DNA of 64,000 nt, taken from HKCCE3408 sp039183205 (GTDB lineage: Bacteria; Pseudomonadota; Alphaproteobacteria; Rhodobacterales; Rhodobacteraceae). Each line of letters opens with the position of its first letter. Position 1 is the stretch's first letter. Below are positions 35,064 through 44,192 of this stretch, one piece after another. Made by a program: the position numbers and the translations under genes. Under the pieces are notes generated by a model. The model ran no database searches, was not told where the DNA came from, and saw only the letters and a program-made list of their open reading frames with translations. Location of the stretch: positions 59,561 through 123,560 of the forward strand of contig JBCDBR010000007.1 in the NCBI GenBank assembly GCA_039183205.1, given 5' to 3'.

Positions 35064-36890
35064 ATGGCCAGCGAAGACACGACACAAGTTGAGGCCGCGC
35101 AGCGGCGCTCCGGCTGGCGGACCATCCGCAAAGTTGCCCCCTATCTTTGGCCGCACGGCGAAGGATGGGCAAAACGTCGTGTGGTGCTGGCGCTTTTGAT
35201 GTTGGTCTTGGCAAAGGTCGTGTCGGTCGGCACGCCGTTTCTTTATGCGGCCGCCGTCGATAGCCTGGCGGGCGAGGCCGGTGAGAGCGCGGCCTGGCTG
35301 TTGGGTTTGGGCGCAGTCGGCCTGACCGTGGCCTACGGGTTGACCCGCGCCATGTCGGTCGGGTTTCAGGAATTGCGGGATGCCATTTTTGCTCGGGTCG
35401 GGCAGCGCGCGCTGCGGCGTCTGGCGCTGGAAACCTTCCGGCATATCCATGCGCTGTCGCTGCGGTATCACATCACCCGCAAAACCGGCGGGCTCAGCCG
35501 GATCATTGAACGCGGGGTGAAAGGCGTCGATTTCCTACTGCGCTTTTTGCTGTTTTCCATCGGTCCGCTGCTTTTGGAGCTCCTGCTGACTGGGATCGTG
35601 TTGGCTGTGGTCTTCGATATCAGCTATTTCTTGGTCCTAACCGTCACCATCACCGCCTATATCACCTTCACCTTCCGCGTCACGGAATGGCGGGTTCGGA
35701 TCCGCAAGGAGATGAACGACCAGGATACCGACGCGAACCAAAAAGCCATCGACAGCCTGCTGAATTTCGAAACGGTGAAGTATTTTGGCGCCGAAGACCG
35801 CGAAGCGGGGCGCTACGATGCCGCCATGGCCGGCTATGAACGCGCAGCACTTAAGACCAACTATTCCTTGGCCGCGCTGAATATCGGGCAGACCATCATT
35901 ATCACAACCGGTCTGGTGCTTGTGATGGTCATGGCGGCACGCGGTGTGGCCTCTGGCGCGCTGAGTGTCGGAGATTTTGTGATGGTCAATGCCTATATGA
36001 TCCAAATCACCATGCCGCTGAACTTCCTGGGCTTTGTTTACCGGGAAATCCGTCAGGCCTTGGTCGATATGGGCGAGATGTTCGATCTGTTGGAGCAGCG
36101 CCGCGATGTCGAGGACAAGCCCGGCGCGCCGGAGCTTGCCGTCTTGGAGGGTGCAGTGCAGTTCAAAGACGTCAAATTCAGCTATGACCCGACCCGCCCG
36201 ATCCTGCGCGGGCTCGATTTCGAAGTTGCGCCTGGTCAAACCGTCGCCTTGGTCGGACCATCGGGGTCTGGAAAGTCGACGATCGGGCGGCTCTTGTTCC
36301 GGTTCTACGATGTCGAGGCGGGCGCCATTTCAATCGATGGCCAAGATGTGCGCGACATCACGCAGCGATCCTTGCATGAAACCATCGGCGTGGTTCCACA
36401 AGACACGGTGCTTTTTAACGACACGATCCGCTATAACATTGCGTATGGCCGCCATGACGCGTCGTTTGAAGAGATCGAAGCGGCCGCCCGGGCCGCGAAA
36501 ATCCATGACTTTATCCTCAGCCTTCCCGAAGGTTATGAGACCAGTGTGGGCGAGCGTGGCCTGAAACTTTCAGGCGGTGAAAAACAGCGCGTTGGTATTG
36601 CGCGGACCTTGCTGAAAAATCCGCCGATCCTCTTGCTGGATGAGGCGACGAGCGCATTGGATACCGAGACCGAGCAAGGGATTTTGGGCGAACTGCGCGC
36701 GATGGGCGAAGGTCGCACCGTGCTGACCATCGCGCATCGTCTGTCCACCGTGGTTCATGCCGACCAGATCCTGGTTTTGGACAAGGGCCAAATCGTCGAA
36801 CGCGGCACGCATGAGGCGCTCTTGGCACGGCACGGACGCTATGCCGGGCTGTGGGCAAAACAGGTGGCCGAGCAAGACGACGCGGCCTGA
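35064..36890 (+). CDS. Atm1-type ABC exporter (fused membrane and ATPase domains)
   Basis: 608 residues. The N-terminus KVAPYLWPHGEGWAKRRV and LAKVVSVGTPFLYAAAVD matches the bacterial Atm1 (NaAtm1) group. Six membrane helices occupy about residues 35-330; the ATPase has GPSGSGKST, LSGGEKQR, LLLDEATSALD and AHRLSTV, all intact. Homologues export glutathione-based compounds and help metal detoxification and Fe-S balance. A single gene, functioning as homodimer. Confidence 0.9.
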   Translation: MASEDTTQVEAAQRRSGWRTIRKVAPYLWPHGEGWAKRRVVLALLMLVLAKVVSVGTPFLYAAAVDSLAGEAGESAAWLLGLGAVGLTVAYGLTRAMSVGFQELRDAIFARVGQRALRRLALETFRHIHALSLRYHITRKTGGLSRIIERGVKGVDFLLRFLLFSIGPLLLELLLTGIVLAVVFDISYFLVLTVTITAYITFTFRVTEWRVRIRKEMNDQDTDANQKAIDSLLNFETVKYFGAEDREAGRYDAAMAGYERAALKTNYSLAALNIGQTIIITTGLVLVMVMAARGVASGALSVGDFVMVNAYMIQITMPLNFLGFVYREIRQALVDMGEMFDLLEQRRDVEDKPGAPELAVLEGAVQFKDVKFSYDPTRPILRGLDFEVAPGQTVALVGPSGSGKSTIGRLLFRFYDVEAGAISIDGQDVRDITQRSLHETIGVVPQDTVLFNDTIRYNIAYGRHDASFEEIEAAARAAKIHDFILSLPEGYETSVGERGLKLSGGEKQRVGIARTLLKNPPILLLDEATSALDTETEQGILGELRAMGEGRTVLTIAHRLSTVVHADQILVLDKGQIVERGTHEALLARHGRYAGLWAKQVAEQDDAA

Positions 36891-37083
36891 CCGAAATCAC
36901 GGTCGGGCGCAACAAAGCGTGGCCCTTGCTTGGCGGCACGGGTCCATCGGTGGTTTGAAGCTCGTTCGGTTCGAACTTGCCGCCGCGGCGGGCCCGGACG
37001 GCGTGGCAGAGCTTGCCGGCCGGCCCTTCAATGGAATTGGTGTTGCGCCGGCGCCAGGCGGGCCAAATTACGCGGATGTGTCG

Positions 37084-37150
37084 GGCATGCGGGGGCCTCG
37101 TCCTTGGGGGCATCGAGCCCCCGCGGCCGAGCGGATTGCGTAGCAATCCG
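37084..37150. repeat. Dispersed intergenic stem-loop element (copy 2)
   Basis: GGGGGC/GCCCCC stem with 5-base loop at 37106-37122, the reverse complement of the element at 19604-19620, next to a second perfect stem CGGATTGC/GCAATCCG with a 3-base loop at 37132-37150. Both sit between convergent genes (Atm1-like exporter and desaturase), as does copy 1, which suggests a shared terminator or a REP-like element. Confidence 0.65.
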
Positions 37151-37161
37151 GCGCGCCGGGA

Positions 37162-38061
37162 TCAAAGGCTGCGCAGATAGTCTTTGGTGAATGCGCGATA
37201 AGACGGGCTTGTGACCTGCAAATGCGCGCGGGCCAGATCGTGAAACGCCGGCAGGCGATGAAACGGCACGGCCGGCCAAGCATGGTGTTCGGCATGATAG
37301 GGCATGTTCCAGGCAAGCCGCCGTGTCAGCCGGTCGGTAAAGGTCGTGCGGGTGTTTTCGAACATGTTCGGCACATTTGGGCAATCGTCGTGCTCGGCAA
37401 GCAGGTAAAGCCGCAAGACCGGAAAGCCCGTGGCCAGCGGAATGAGCCATGTCCAAAGCAAGACCGTCCCCACGCCTGGTGTCAGCACCATCAGTGCCAA
37501 CGCGGCGTAGATGCTAAGATAAAGGCGCGCCTCGACCGCGATGCGTGGCCGTTGCCCGGGCGGGACATAGGTATCGACATTGCGCCCGGACGCGTTGCGC
37601 CACAGAACCTGCGCCTTCATGGTCCAATACCCGATGCCCAGCAGCGTCCAGGCCAGCTCGGCCCGGGTCCGCGGCCTGGGGGTGGCAAGCTCCGGGTCTC
37701 GATCCGGATCGCCGGTGAATTTGTGATGCGCCATATGGAAGGCGCGAAACCACAAAAACGGCTGGAATAGGACAAGGCCCGCCGCATGTCCCATCGCGTC
37801 GTTCAGCCAAGGGCGGGCAAAGGGCGTGCGATGGGTTGCTTCGTGTTGGGCGGTAAAGAGAAAGGCCAGCGCGACACCCTGAGGCCAGATCAGGGCCCAC
37901 CAAAGCGGCAATCCCAAGGCGATCCAAACGCCCATAGCACTGACAACCAATAGGTGAAATGCGCCTTGGCCCAACCCGGCAAGGTCGGATCGCGCGGTCA
38001 AGGCCACACGGGTTTCGGCCGGCAGCGCGGCCAGAACAGAGCGGTGATCAGGCGGCGCCAT
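37162..38061 (-). CDS. Membrane fatty acid desaturase
   Basis: 299 residues from the ATG at 38061; the frame stays open into the RND gene but that part is not used. Three histidine boxes are present: FTAQHEATHRTPF, FHMAHHKFTGDP and NMPYHAEHHAWPAV, spaced as in acyl-lipid desaturases of the integral-membrane di-iron class. About four hydrophobic segments. It follows the RND pump on the same strand after 94 bp, so it could be read from the same transcript. Bond position not predictable. Confidence 0.88.
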   Translation of the reverse strand: MAPPDHRSVLAALPAETRVALTARSDLAGLGQGAFHLLVVSAMGVWIALGLPLWWALIWPQGVALAFLFTAQHEATHRTPFARPWLNDAMGHAAGLVLFQPFLWFRAFHMAHHKFTGDPDRDPELATPRPRTRAELAWTLLGIGYWTMKAQVLWRNASGRNVDTYVPPGQRPRIAVEARLYLSIYAALALMVLTPGVGTVLLWTWLIPLATGFPVLRLYLLAEHDDCPNVPNMFENTRTTFTDRLTRRLAWNMPYHAEHHAWPAVPFHRLPAFHDLARAHLQVTSPSYRAFTKDYLRSL

Positions 38062-38155
38062 GGCGCCGCGACGCTGCCAGGCCCAGCCGGATCGCAAACC
38101 GGGCGCGCACCGCATCCAGGATCGGTGTGGTCGGACAGGACGGCACGGGTCGAGC

Positions 38156-41100
38156 TTACTCTGCCGCGCGCAAGGGCGGGGTGCCGCCCGGATCGGGTTC
38201 GGACGGCACGTCTTCGGGCAAGACCGGATCGGTAAGAACCGCAACCGGCAGGTCCTCGGCTGCCGCCGGCACCTCTGTGCTGGCATCCTCCGGCTCTTCC
38301 CAAAGTAGGGTAAGATCCTTTGTGCGTCGGGCCTGACGCGCAAGCACCCAATCCTGCGCCCGGACCGATAGGCGACGCGCGCCTAACCGCCCGATCATGC
38401 GCGCAGTGCTGGCCAAGATGACCCAAGCCCAAACCCGAAGCGCCAAGAGCGACGGCGTGAAGATCAAGGTCAGCACGGTGGCCACACCCAGACCGAAGAC
38501 AACCGCCGTGGCAAGCTGTTTCCACCACAGCGCCGTGGGGCTGTCGATTGTGTAACCACCGGCGCCGAAATCCAACGAGATGCCGTACATCATCGGCGCA
38601 AGACCCGCCATTGTCGTGATGGTGGTCAAAAGAACCGGACGAATGCGGGCCTCAGCGGTGCGTACGATCGCCTCTAGCCGCGGCATGTAGCGGCTATATT
38701 CTTGAAACGTATCGATCAGGACGATGTTGTTGTTCACCACGATGCCCGCCAGCGCGACAATCCCTGTCCCGGTCATGATGATCGAAAAGGTCTGATCCAT
38801 CACCAGCATCCCGATCAAAACCCCGGTTGTCGACAAAACCACGGCAAGCAATACCAGAACAGAGTTGTAGATCGAATTGAACTGCGCGAGCAGGATGATG
38901 AACATCAATCCCAGGGCACCGAGGAAGGCTTGACCCAAAAAGGCGCCGGATTCCTGCTGTTCCTGCTGATCGCCGCCCCATTCCCATTCGACCGTGGCCG
39001 GCAACGGCGATGCGTCGGTCAACCACGCGGTGATTTGCTCGATCCGTTCCGTGGGCGTGACCGGAATAAAGCTTGCGCCAACTTCGTCGCGCAACGCCTG
39101 GCTCGCGACGCCGTCGGCGAGGCTGTAGATGTCGTAAGAGACACCATCCGGGGCGGTCAGGAAACCCTCTTCGCCCTCGGGCAGGGCCCGTAACAGGCCA
39201 AGCGTCTCGCCCTCGGCATTGTCCATGCGCACCAGATCGGACTCAGCATCCGCCCGCACTTGCAAAAGGCGGCTTTGATCGACCCGCGTGATGGTGGCCA
39301 AACGCGGCACCGGCTGCACGCCGATGAAATTCGACAACGGGATCAGGCCGACATCGGTCCGCACGCGCAGGTTTTCCAGTGTCGCCAACAGACGCTGTTC
39401 TTCGGGAAAGCGGACACGGATATCAATTTCGTCGTCCGACGTGGGTACCCGCATTGTGTCGAGCAAGATGCCGCGCGTGATCAGCTGCACCATTGCACCC
39501 ACCGTCGCCACATTCGCTCCGTAACGACCGGCGGCTTCGACATCGACATCCAACTGCCAATCGATGCCCGGCAGAGGCATCGTATCGTCAATCAGCGTAA
39601 GCCCCGGAAGATCGTCGTAAAAGGCGCGCACAGTCCGCGCTGCATCCAGCAGATCATCCCAGTTGTTCCCGGTCAGTTCGAGCACGATGGGCTTACCGTC
39701 GGCGGGGCCTTGGGCCTGTTCAAACACCTCCGTCTCGATCCCCGGGATCACGTCAAGCCGCTCTGCAAGATCATCCAAGATGGATTGGCCGTCGCGACGG
39801 GTGCCCCAAGGCAGAAAATCCAACTGAACTTGACCAATCGTATCGGCCGGTGCCGAGGCGCCGCCGGTATTGTTGTTCAAACCGCCATCGCCAGAGAAGG
39901 CAAAGACATCGCGCACGCCTTCGGTCTCAAGAACCATAGCTTCGACCTGACGCACCAGCGCATCTTGTTCGGCCACCGACAGGTTGCCGCGCGCACGGAC
40001 ATAGACAATGGCGTTTTCGGGCTCCGTTTCGACAAAGAACTCAACCCCATTGTTGTTTTGCCCAAAATACTGGAACACGGTCATCACGAAGCCGATCACA
40101 AGCCCGATCATCACAACCGGCATCACCGGGTTGCCTGTGATGAGATGGATGAACCAGCCGAAAGGCGACCGGCGGTAGCCCGCACGCACTTTGCCTTCGC
40201 GCGGCGGCAATTGAACCGCGCTGAGCATCACAGATGTCAGGATCGATGACAGGAGGAACGCCACCACGCCTGGGGCCATCTGCGCCAAGACCGGCAACGT
40301 GCTTGGCACGCCCAAAATGCTTGGGTTGATGATGGTCATCGCGGCCATGAACATGACGTAAGCGGCGCCGGCGGCGAGCACGGCGCGCAGCGGCCAGAAC
40401 GGCAAGACCGCCTTGACCCAGGTCGACATCGTGTTGATCAGGCGGCTCATCCGCGCGGCCACGCCGCCAATCACCGGCAGATAGATCAGCGCAACAATCA
40501 GCGAGGCCGACAGAACGAAAATCAGCGTCACCGGCAACATGCCCATGAATTCACCCGGAACGCCGGGCCAAAACAGCATCGGCAAAAACGCACACAATGT
40601 CGTCGCAGTGGACGAGACGATGGGCCAGAACATGCGCTTGGCCGCATCGGTATAAGCCTGCATCGGGCGGGCGCCTTCTTTCAGTCGGCGATCGGCATAT
40701 TCGACGACCACGATCGCACCGTCGACAAGCATCCCAACCGCCAGGATCAAACCAAACATCACGATGTTTGAAATCGCGATGCCCATGACCCCCAAAAGGA
40801 TGAAGCAAAGCAGGAATGAGGTTGGGATTGCGAAACCGACCAACAGCGCCGAGCGCGTGCCGAGCGCGGCCAGGACCACGATCATGACCAGCGCCACGGC
40901 GGTCATGACCGAGCCTTCGAGCTGGCGCACCATATCGTCGACCTGTACCGACAGGTCCAGCGTGGCTGAGACATCGACGCTGTCCTGAAGCTCTTGCGGC
41001 CAAGTTGCCCGGATCGCCTCGACCTCTTGTCGGATCAACTCGGCCGTGTCGATGACGTTAAAGCCCTGACGCTTGATCACCTGTAACGCCACGGTTGATT

Positions 41101-41926
41101 CGCCATTGAAGCGGGCCGTGCCTTCCGCATCTTCGAAGGTCAGACGGATTTCGGCCAGATCGCCAAGCGTAACGACCCGGTCGCCATTCACCTTGATGGG
41201 CAGGTCATAGACATCTTCGGGCGTCTCGAAATTCGACGGAATGCGGATCGGGATCACACCGCTATCGCCATCGACTTCGCCCGCGGCAATCAGCTGGTTG
41301 TTGTTCACAACGGCATCGATCAGTTCGGTCGCGGTGACGTTGTAGGCCTCCAGTGCCAGGGGGTCGATCACGACCTCCAGCATCTCGCTACGATCCCCGG
41401 CCAGGCCGGCTTCGAGCACGGGCGACAGCGCTTCAAGCTCATCCTGCATATCGCGGGCCAGTTGCAGCAAGGTGCGTTCCGGCGCGGATCCGGACAAGGC
41501 CACGATGATGATCGGAAATTCCGAGAAATTCACTTCGTTGATCGAATAGCTGTCGCCACCATCGGGAAATTCGGCTTCAGCGGCGTTCATCGCATCGCGC
41601 ACATCGGCGATGGTCGCGGATTTGTCCCACCCAAATTCGAATTCAAGGGCGACGTTGGCGTAGCCTTCTGCTGCGGTGGACGTCATCCGGTCGAGCCCAT
41701 CGAGATCGGCAAATTCCGATTCCATGGGCCGGATCAACTGACGCTCCGCGTCTTCGGCGGAAATACCGGGGAAGGGGACGGATACAACCAAAACCGGAAT
41801 GTCGATATCCGGCTCACCTTCTTTGGGCAGACCGATATAAGCGGCCGCCCCCACCACGAGTGAGAGGATCACAAAAGCCACGACCATCCGTGCACGGCCC
41901 GCGGCCCAATCAACGATGCCGGTCAT
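38156..41926 (-). CDS. RND efflux transporter permease (AcrB/HAE1-like)
   Basis: 1256 residues, longer than AcrB by a C-terminal cytoplasmic tail of about 120 residues that is Pro/Glu rich. Twelve membrane helices in the usual 1+5 twice plan, with VGAAAYIGLPKEGEPDI near the N-terminus, MLVDGAIVVVEYADRRLKEG (helix 4-5 region with the proton relay Asp) and GIVVNNNIVLIDTFQEY in the second half. The VEYADR stretch rather than AEN suggests the HAE1/HAE2-like subgroup. The ATG at 41926 overlaps the adaptor stop. No outer membrane factor is present here. Confidence 0.92.
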   Translation of the reverse strand: MTGIVDWAAGRARMVVAFVILSLVVGAAAYIGLPKEGEPDIDIPVLVVSVPFPGISAEDAERQLIRPMESEFADLDGLDRMTSTAAEGYANVALEFEFGWDKSATIADVRDAMNAAEAEFPDGGDSYSINEVNFSEFPIIIVALSGSAPERTLLQLARDMQDELEALSPVLEAGLAGDRSEMLEVVIDPLALEAYNVTATELIDAVVNNNQLIAAGEVDGDSGVIPIRIPSNFETPEDVYDLPIKVNGDRVVTLGDLAEIRLTFEDAEGTARFNGESTVALQVIKRQGFNVIDTAELIRQEVEAIRATWPQELQDSVDVSATLDLSVQVDDMVRQLEGSVMTAVALVMIVVLAALGTRSALLVGFAIPTSFLLCFILLGVMGIAISNIVMFGLILAVGMLVDGAIVVVEYADRRLKEGARPMQAYTDAAKRMFWPIVSSTATTLCAFLPMLFWPGVPGEFMGMLPVTLIFVLSASLIVALIYLPVIGGVAARMSRLINTMSTWVKAVLPFWPLRAVLAAGAAYVMFMAAMTIINPSILGVPSTLPVLAQMAPGVVAFLLSSILTSVMLSAVQLPPREGKVRAGYRRSPFGWFIHLITGNPVMPVVMIGLVIGFVMTVFQYFGQNNNGVEFFVETEPENAIVYVRARGNLSVAEQDALVRQVEAMVLETEGVRDVFAFSGDGGLNNNTGGASAPADTIGQVQLDFLPWGTRRDGQSILDDLAERLDVIPGIETEVFEQAQGPADGKPIVLELTGNNWDDLLDAARTVRAFYDDLPGLTLIDDTMPLPGIDWQLDVDVEAAGRYGANVATVGAMVQLITRGILLDTMRVPTSDDEIDIRVRFPEEQRLLATLENLRVRTDVGLIPLSNFIGVQPVPRLATITRVDQSRLLQVRADAESDLVRMDNAEGETLGLLRALPEGEEGFLTAPDGVSYDIYSLADGVASQALRDEVGASFIPVTPTERIEQITAWLTDASPLPATVEWEWGGDQQEQQESGAFLGQAFLGALGLMFIILLAQFNSIYNSVLVLLAVVLSTTGVLIGMLVMDQTFSIIMTGTGIVALAGIVVNNNIVLIDTFQEYSRYMPRLEAIVRTAEARIRPVLLTTITTMAGLAPMMYGISLDFGAGGYTIDSPTALWWKQLATAVVFGLGVATVLTLIFTPSLLALRVWAWVILASTARMIGRLGARRLSVRAQDWVLARQARRTKDLTLLWEEPEDASTEVPAAAEDLPVAVLTDPVLPEDVPSEPDPGGTPPLRAAE

Positions 41927-43176
41927 TGTGTAAGCTCCTCATATGTCACTTCGACCAGAGTTCCGGCGGTCACAAATTCTTGCCCGACAGTGATGACGTC
42001 AACCACGTCCGGCAACCCGGCCAGCAAAACGCCCCGCGCCGTGTCGCGCAGCACCCGAACCGGCGTGAATTCCACAACGCCATCAACTGCAATACGTACA
42101 CCAAGATCGCCATCATCGTTAAGCGTCAGCGCCGATGCCGGCAACAAATGCGCGGCGGTGCCTTGGGTTTCGATGAAAATATCGGCAGATTGTCCGTCGC
42201 GAATTTCCAGATCGGCATTATCGACGGTGATTTCGACGCGGAAGGTGCGCGTATCTGGATCAGCCGAGCGCGACAGGAAACTGACCGTGCCTTGGACTTC
42301 TTGGCCCGTGGCCAGCCGCGCCCCAGCAATTGCATCGAGCGCGACGCGTGCAACTTCTGATTCGGGCACAAAACCGACGAGCTTCATCGGATCAAGCTGG
42401 ATCACCGTCGCGCAGGCAGACCCCGGTTGCAAAAGCGCGCCAAGCTCCGCCGTGTCGCTTTCCAAAAGGCCCTCGAACGGCGCATTGATCGATAGGCGCG
42501 CAATCTCTTCTTCCGCCCGTTCCACTGCTGCCTCAGCCGATAGGATACCACCCGCGGCGGCTTCAACACCGGCTTCGGCTGAGGTCACAGCAGCGCGCGC
42601 GGCGCTTAACGTGGCCGAGGCCGATGCGGCGCGGGTTTCAGAGGCAAAGCCCGATTGAGACAAGCGATTGGCCGCATTCGCATCGATTTCAGCAGCCACC
42701 AAACTGGCCTCCGCCTCCGACAGGCGCGCCTCGGCTTCGGGCAGACGCGCGCGCGCTTCGACAAGCCCGGCCTGCCACTCAGCCAATTCTGCCTGGCGGG
42801 TGCCAATATCGATCTGGCACAGCAACGCGCCTTCTTCGACGAACGCGCCGGCGCGAATGGGTTCCGAAATGATGATCCCGGATGTCTCTGAGGAGACGGT
42901 CACCTGTCGTGCGGCCTCCGTGCGGCCCCGGAGCGGCAGCGCATCGGCCGTCACCGAGGCTTCCGAACGGCGGGCCACTACGCGGACCACGCCGCGATCT
43001 TCAACCTCAACCTCCGGTTCTTCCGCGACAGCGGCGGGGGCTTCGGCGGCGCTGTTCGCACCATTCGGCGCTGGCACAAAACCACTGGCAAAGTCCACTA
43101 AGGCTGCGCGGTTCAAAACCACGAAATAGAGTGCCACGCAGACGATGGCCGCCGTGATGATTGGAAAAATGCGCAT
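41923..43176 (-). CDS. RND efflux periplasmic adaptor (membrane fusion protein)
   Basis: 417 residues from the ATG at 43176, preceded by AAAGGA; an upstream ATG at 43197 is also in frame. An N-terminal signal anchor (ITAAIVCVALYFVVL) precedes a barrel-sandwich hybrid split by a long Ala/Glu coiled-coil hairpin (residues about 140-250, EARLSEAEASLVAAEIDAN and mirrored helix) and a beta-barrel (GFVPESEVARVALDAI). Typical of MFPs docking to a TolC-like channel. The upstream region carries a paired operator-like motif. Confidence 0.92.
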   Translation of the reverse strand: MRIFPIITAAIVCVALYFVVLNRAALVDFASGFVPAPNGANSAAEAPAAVAEEPEVEVEDRGVVRVVARRSEASVTADALPLRGRTEAARQVTVSSETSGIIISEPIRAGAFVEEGALLCQIDIGTRQAELAEWQAGLVEARARLPEAEARLSEAEASLVAAEIDANAANRLSQSGFASETRAASASATLSAARAAVTSAEAGVEAAAGGILSAEAAVERAEEEIARLSINAPFEGLLESDTAELGALLQPGSACATVIQLDPMKLVGFVPESEVARVALDAIAGARLATGQEVQGTVSFLSRSADPDTRTFRVEITVDNADLEIRDGQSADIFIETQGTAAHLLPASALTLNDDGDLGVRIAVDGVVEFTPVRVLRDTARGVLLAGLPDVVDVITVGQEFVTAGTLVEVTYEELTQ

Positions 43177-43259
43177 TCGCGTTCCTTTCCCGGTCAATAC
43201 CGGATGGTCCTGCTACTTCCTGGATGTGATCGCCCTTTACATCAACATCAAGTCGTACG

Positions 43260-43325
43260 CTGAACAATCCAGTTTAGATTAACTTCTTGGACAGGCGGGT
43301 GCAAGATTGAACTGAACAGTTTAGA
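43260..43325 (-). promoter_or_regulatory. Paired operator-like motifs upstream of the RND operon
   Basis: Two sites share the half-motifs CTGAACA and GTTTAGA: 43312-43325 with no spacer, overlapping a palindrome AACTG-AA-CAGTT at 43310-43321, and 43260-43278 with a 5-base insert. Lying 85 to 150 bp ahead of the adaptor start, they look like binding sites of a TetR-type repressor. No such gene is adjacent. Confidence 0.4.
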
Positions 43326-43424
43326 AATTGGCCGATTGTCGCATCCCGCCGTTGCACCCGACCTTGTCCCGGCTGCCTAATCCGTGCCAAAAGCCCGCCC
43401 AATAGAGGAAAGGCACCGGACGCA

Positions 43425-44192
43425 ATGGCCGATAGCGACAGCTTTATCAACGAAGTTTCCGAAGAGGTGCGCCGGGATCGCCTCTTTGCGTTTTTTCGCA
43501 AATGGGCTTGGGCCTTTGCGGCGGTGGTTATTTTGATTGTTGGCGCGGCGGCTTACGCCGAGTTCCGCCGGGGCCAGACCGAACGTGCCGCACAAGATTT
43601 CGGCGATGCCGTTTTGGCCGCGCTCGACACCGGCGAGACCGCCGACAGGATCGCGGCGCTTGCAGCGATCGAGACCGTCAATCCCGAGGCCGAGATGCTG
43701 CTAACCCTGCTGATCGCAGGCCAGGAAAGCGATGCCGGACGCGACGAAGACGCCGCCGCCCGGCTTTTGGCCATCGTCGACCGTGACGATATGCCGGAGC
43801 GCTATCGGGACCTTGCCTTTTTAAAGGCCCATATGCTGGCCCCGGGCGATCGAGCCGAGGCGATGGCGACACTCGACAGGCTGGCGCGTCCCGGCGCACC
43901 GTATCGCGGATTGGCATTGGAACAGCAGGCCTATCTGATGATTGCCGACGGGGATCTGGACGCCGGACGGGTGTTGCTAGAGGAACTCTTTAGTCAAGCT
44001 GACGCGTCACCTGGCTTGCGACAACGGGCATTGGAGTTGATGATAGCACTCGATAGCGGCGCGACGCTGACCGATGCCCCCTTGCCGGAACCGGCATCCG
44101 ATAGCGTGACGCCAACCTTGCCGCCGGCCTTGGATTTGCCGACCGGAACCGTCGATGCGCCGGACCAAGAGGACGCGCCAGCCGATGAATAG
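43425..44192 (+). CDS. YfgM-like TPR protein (BamB partner)
   Basis: 255 residues. Cytoplasmic acidic N-terminus (SFINEVSEEVRRDRLFAFFR), one membrane helix (FAAVVILIVGAAAYAEF), then TPR-like helices (AAQDFGDAVLAALDTGE) and an acidic Pro-rich tail. The same layout in gammaproteobacteria is YfgM, an ancillary SecYEG/periplasmic chaperone factor. Its stop overlaps the start of the BamB gene. Confidence 0.75.
   Translation: MADSDSFINEVSEEVRRDRLFAFFRKWAWAFAAVVILIVGAAAYAEFRRGQTERAAQDFGDAVLAALDTGETADRIAALAAIETVNPEAEMLLTLLIAGQESDAGRDEDAAARLLAIVDRDDMPERYRDLAFLKAHMLAPGDRAEAMATLDRLARPGAPYRGLALEQQAYLMIADGDLDAGRVLLEELFSQADASPGLRQRALELMIALDSGATLTDAPLPEPASDSVTPTLPPALDLPTGTVDAPDQEDAPADE

Noticed and set aside
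36950..37000. Possible tRNA (GGTTCGAAC at 36969)
   Set aside because: No acceptor stem or anticodon arm pairs around it; the surrounding sequence does not fold as a tRNA.
38062..38343. N-terminal extension of the desaturase into the RND gene
   Set aside because: The extension has no family sequence and overlaps real RND coding sequence; the inner ATG at 38061 begins the family domain.
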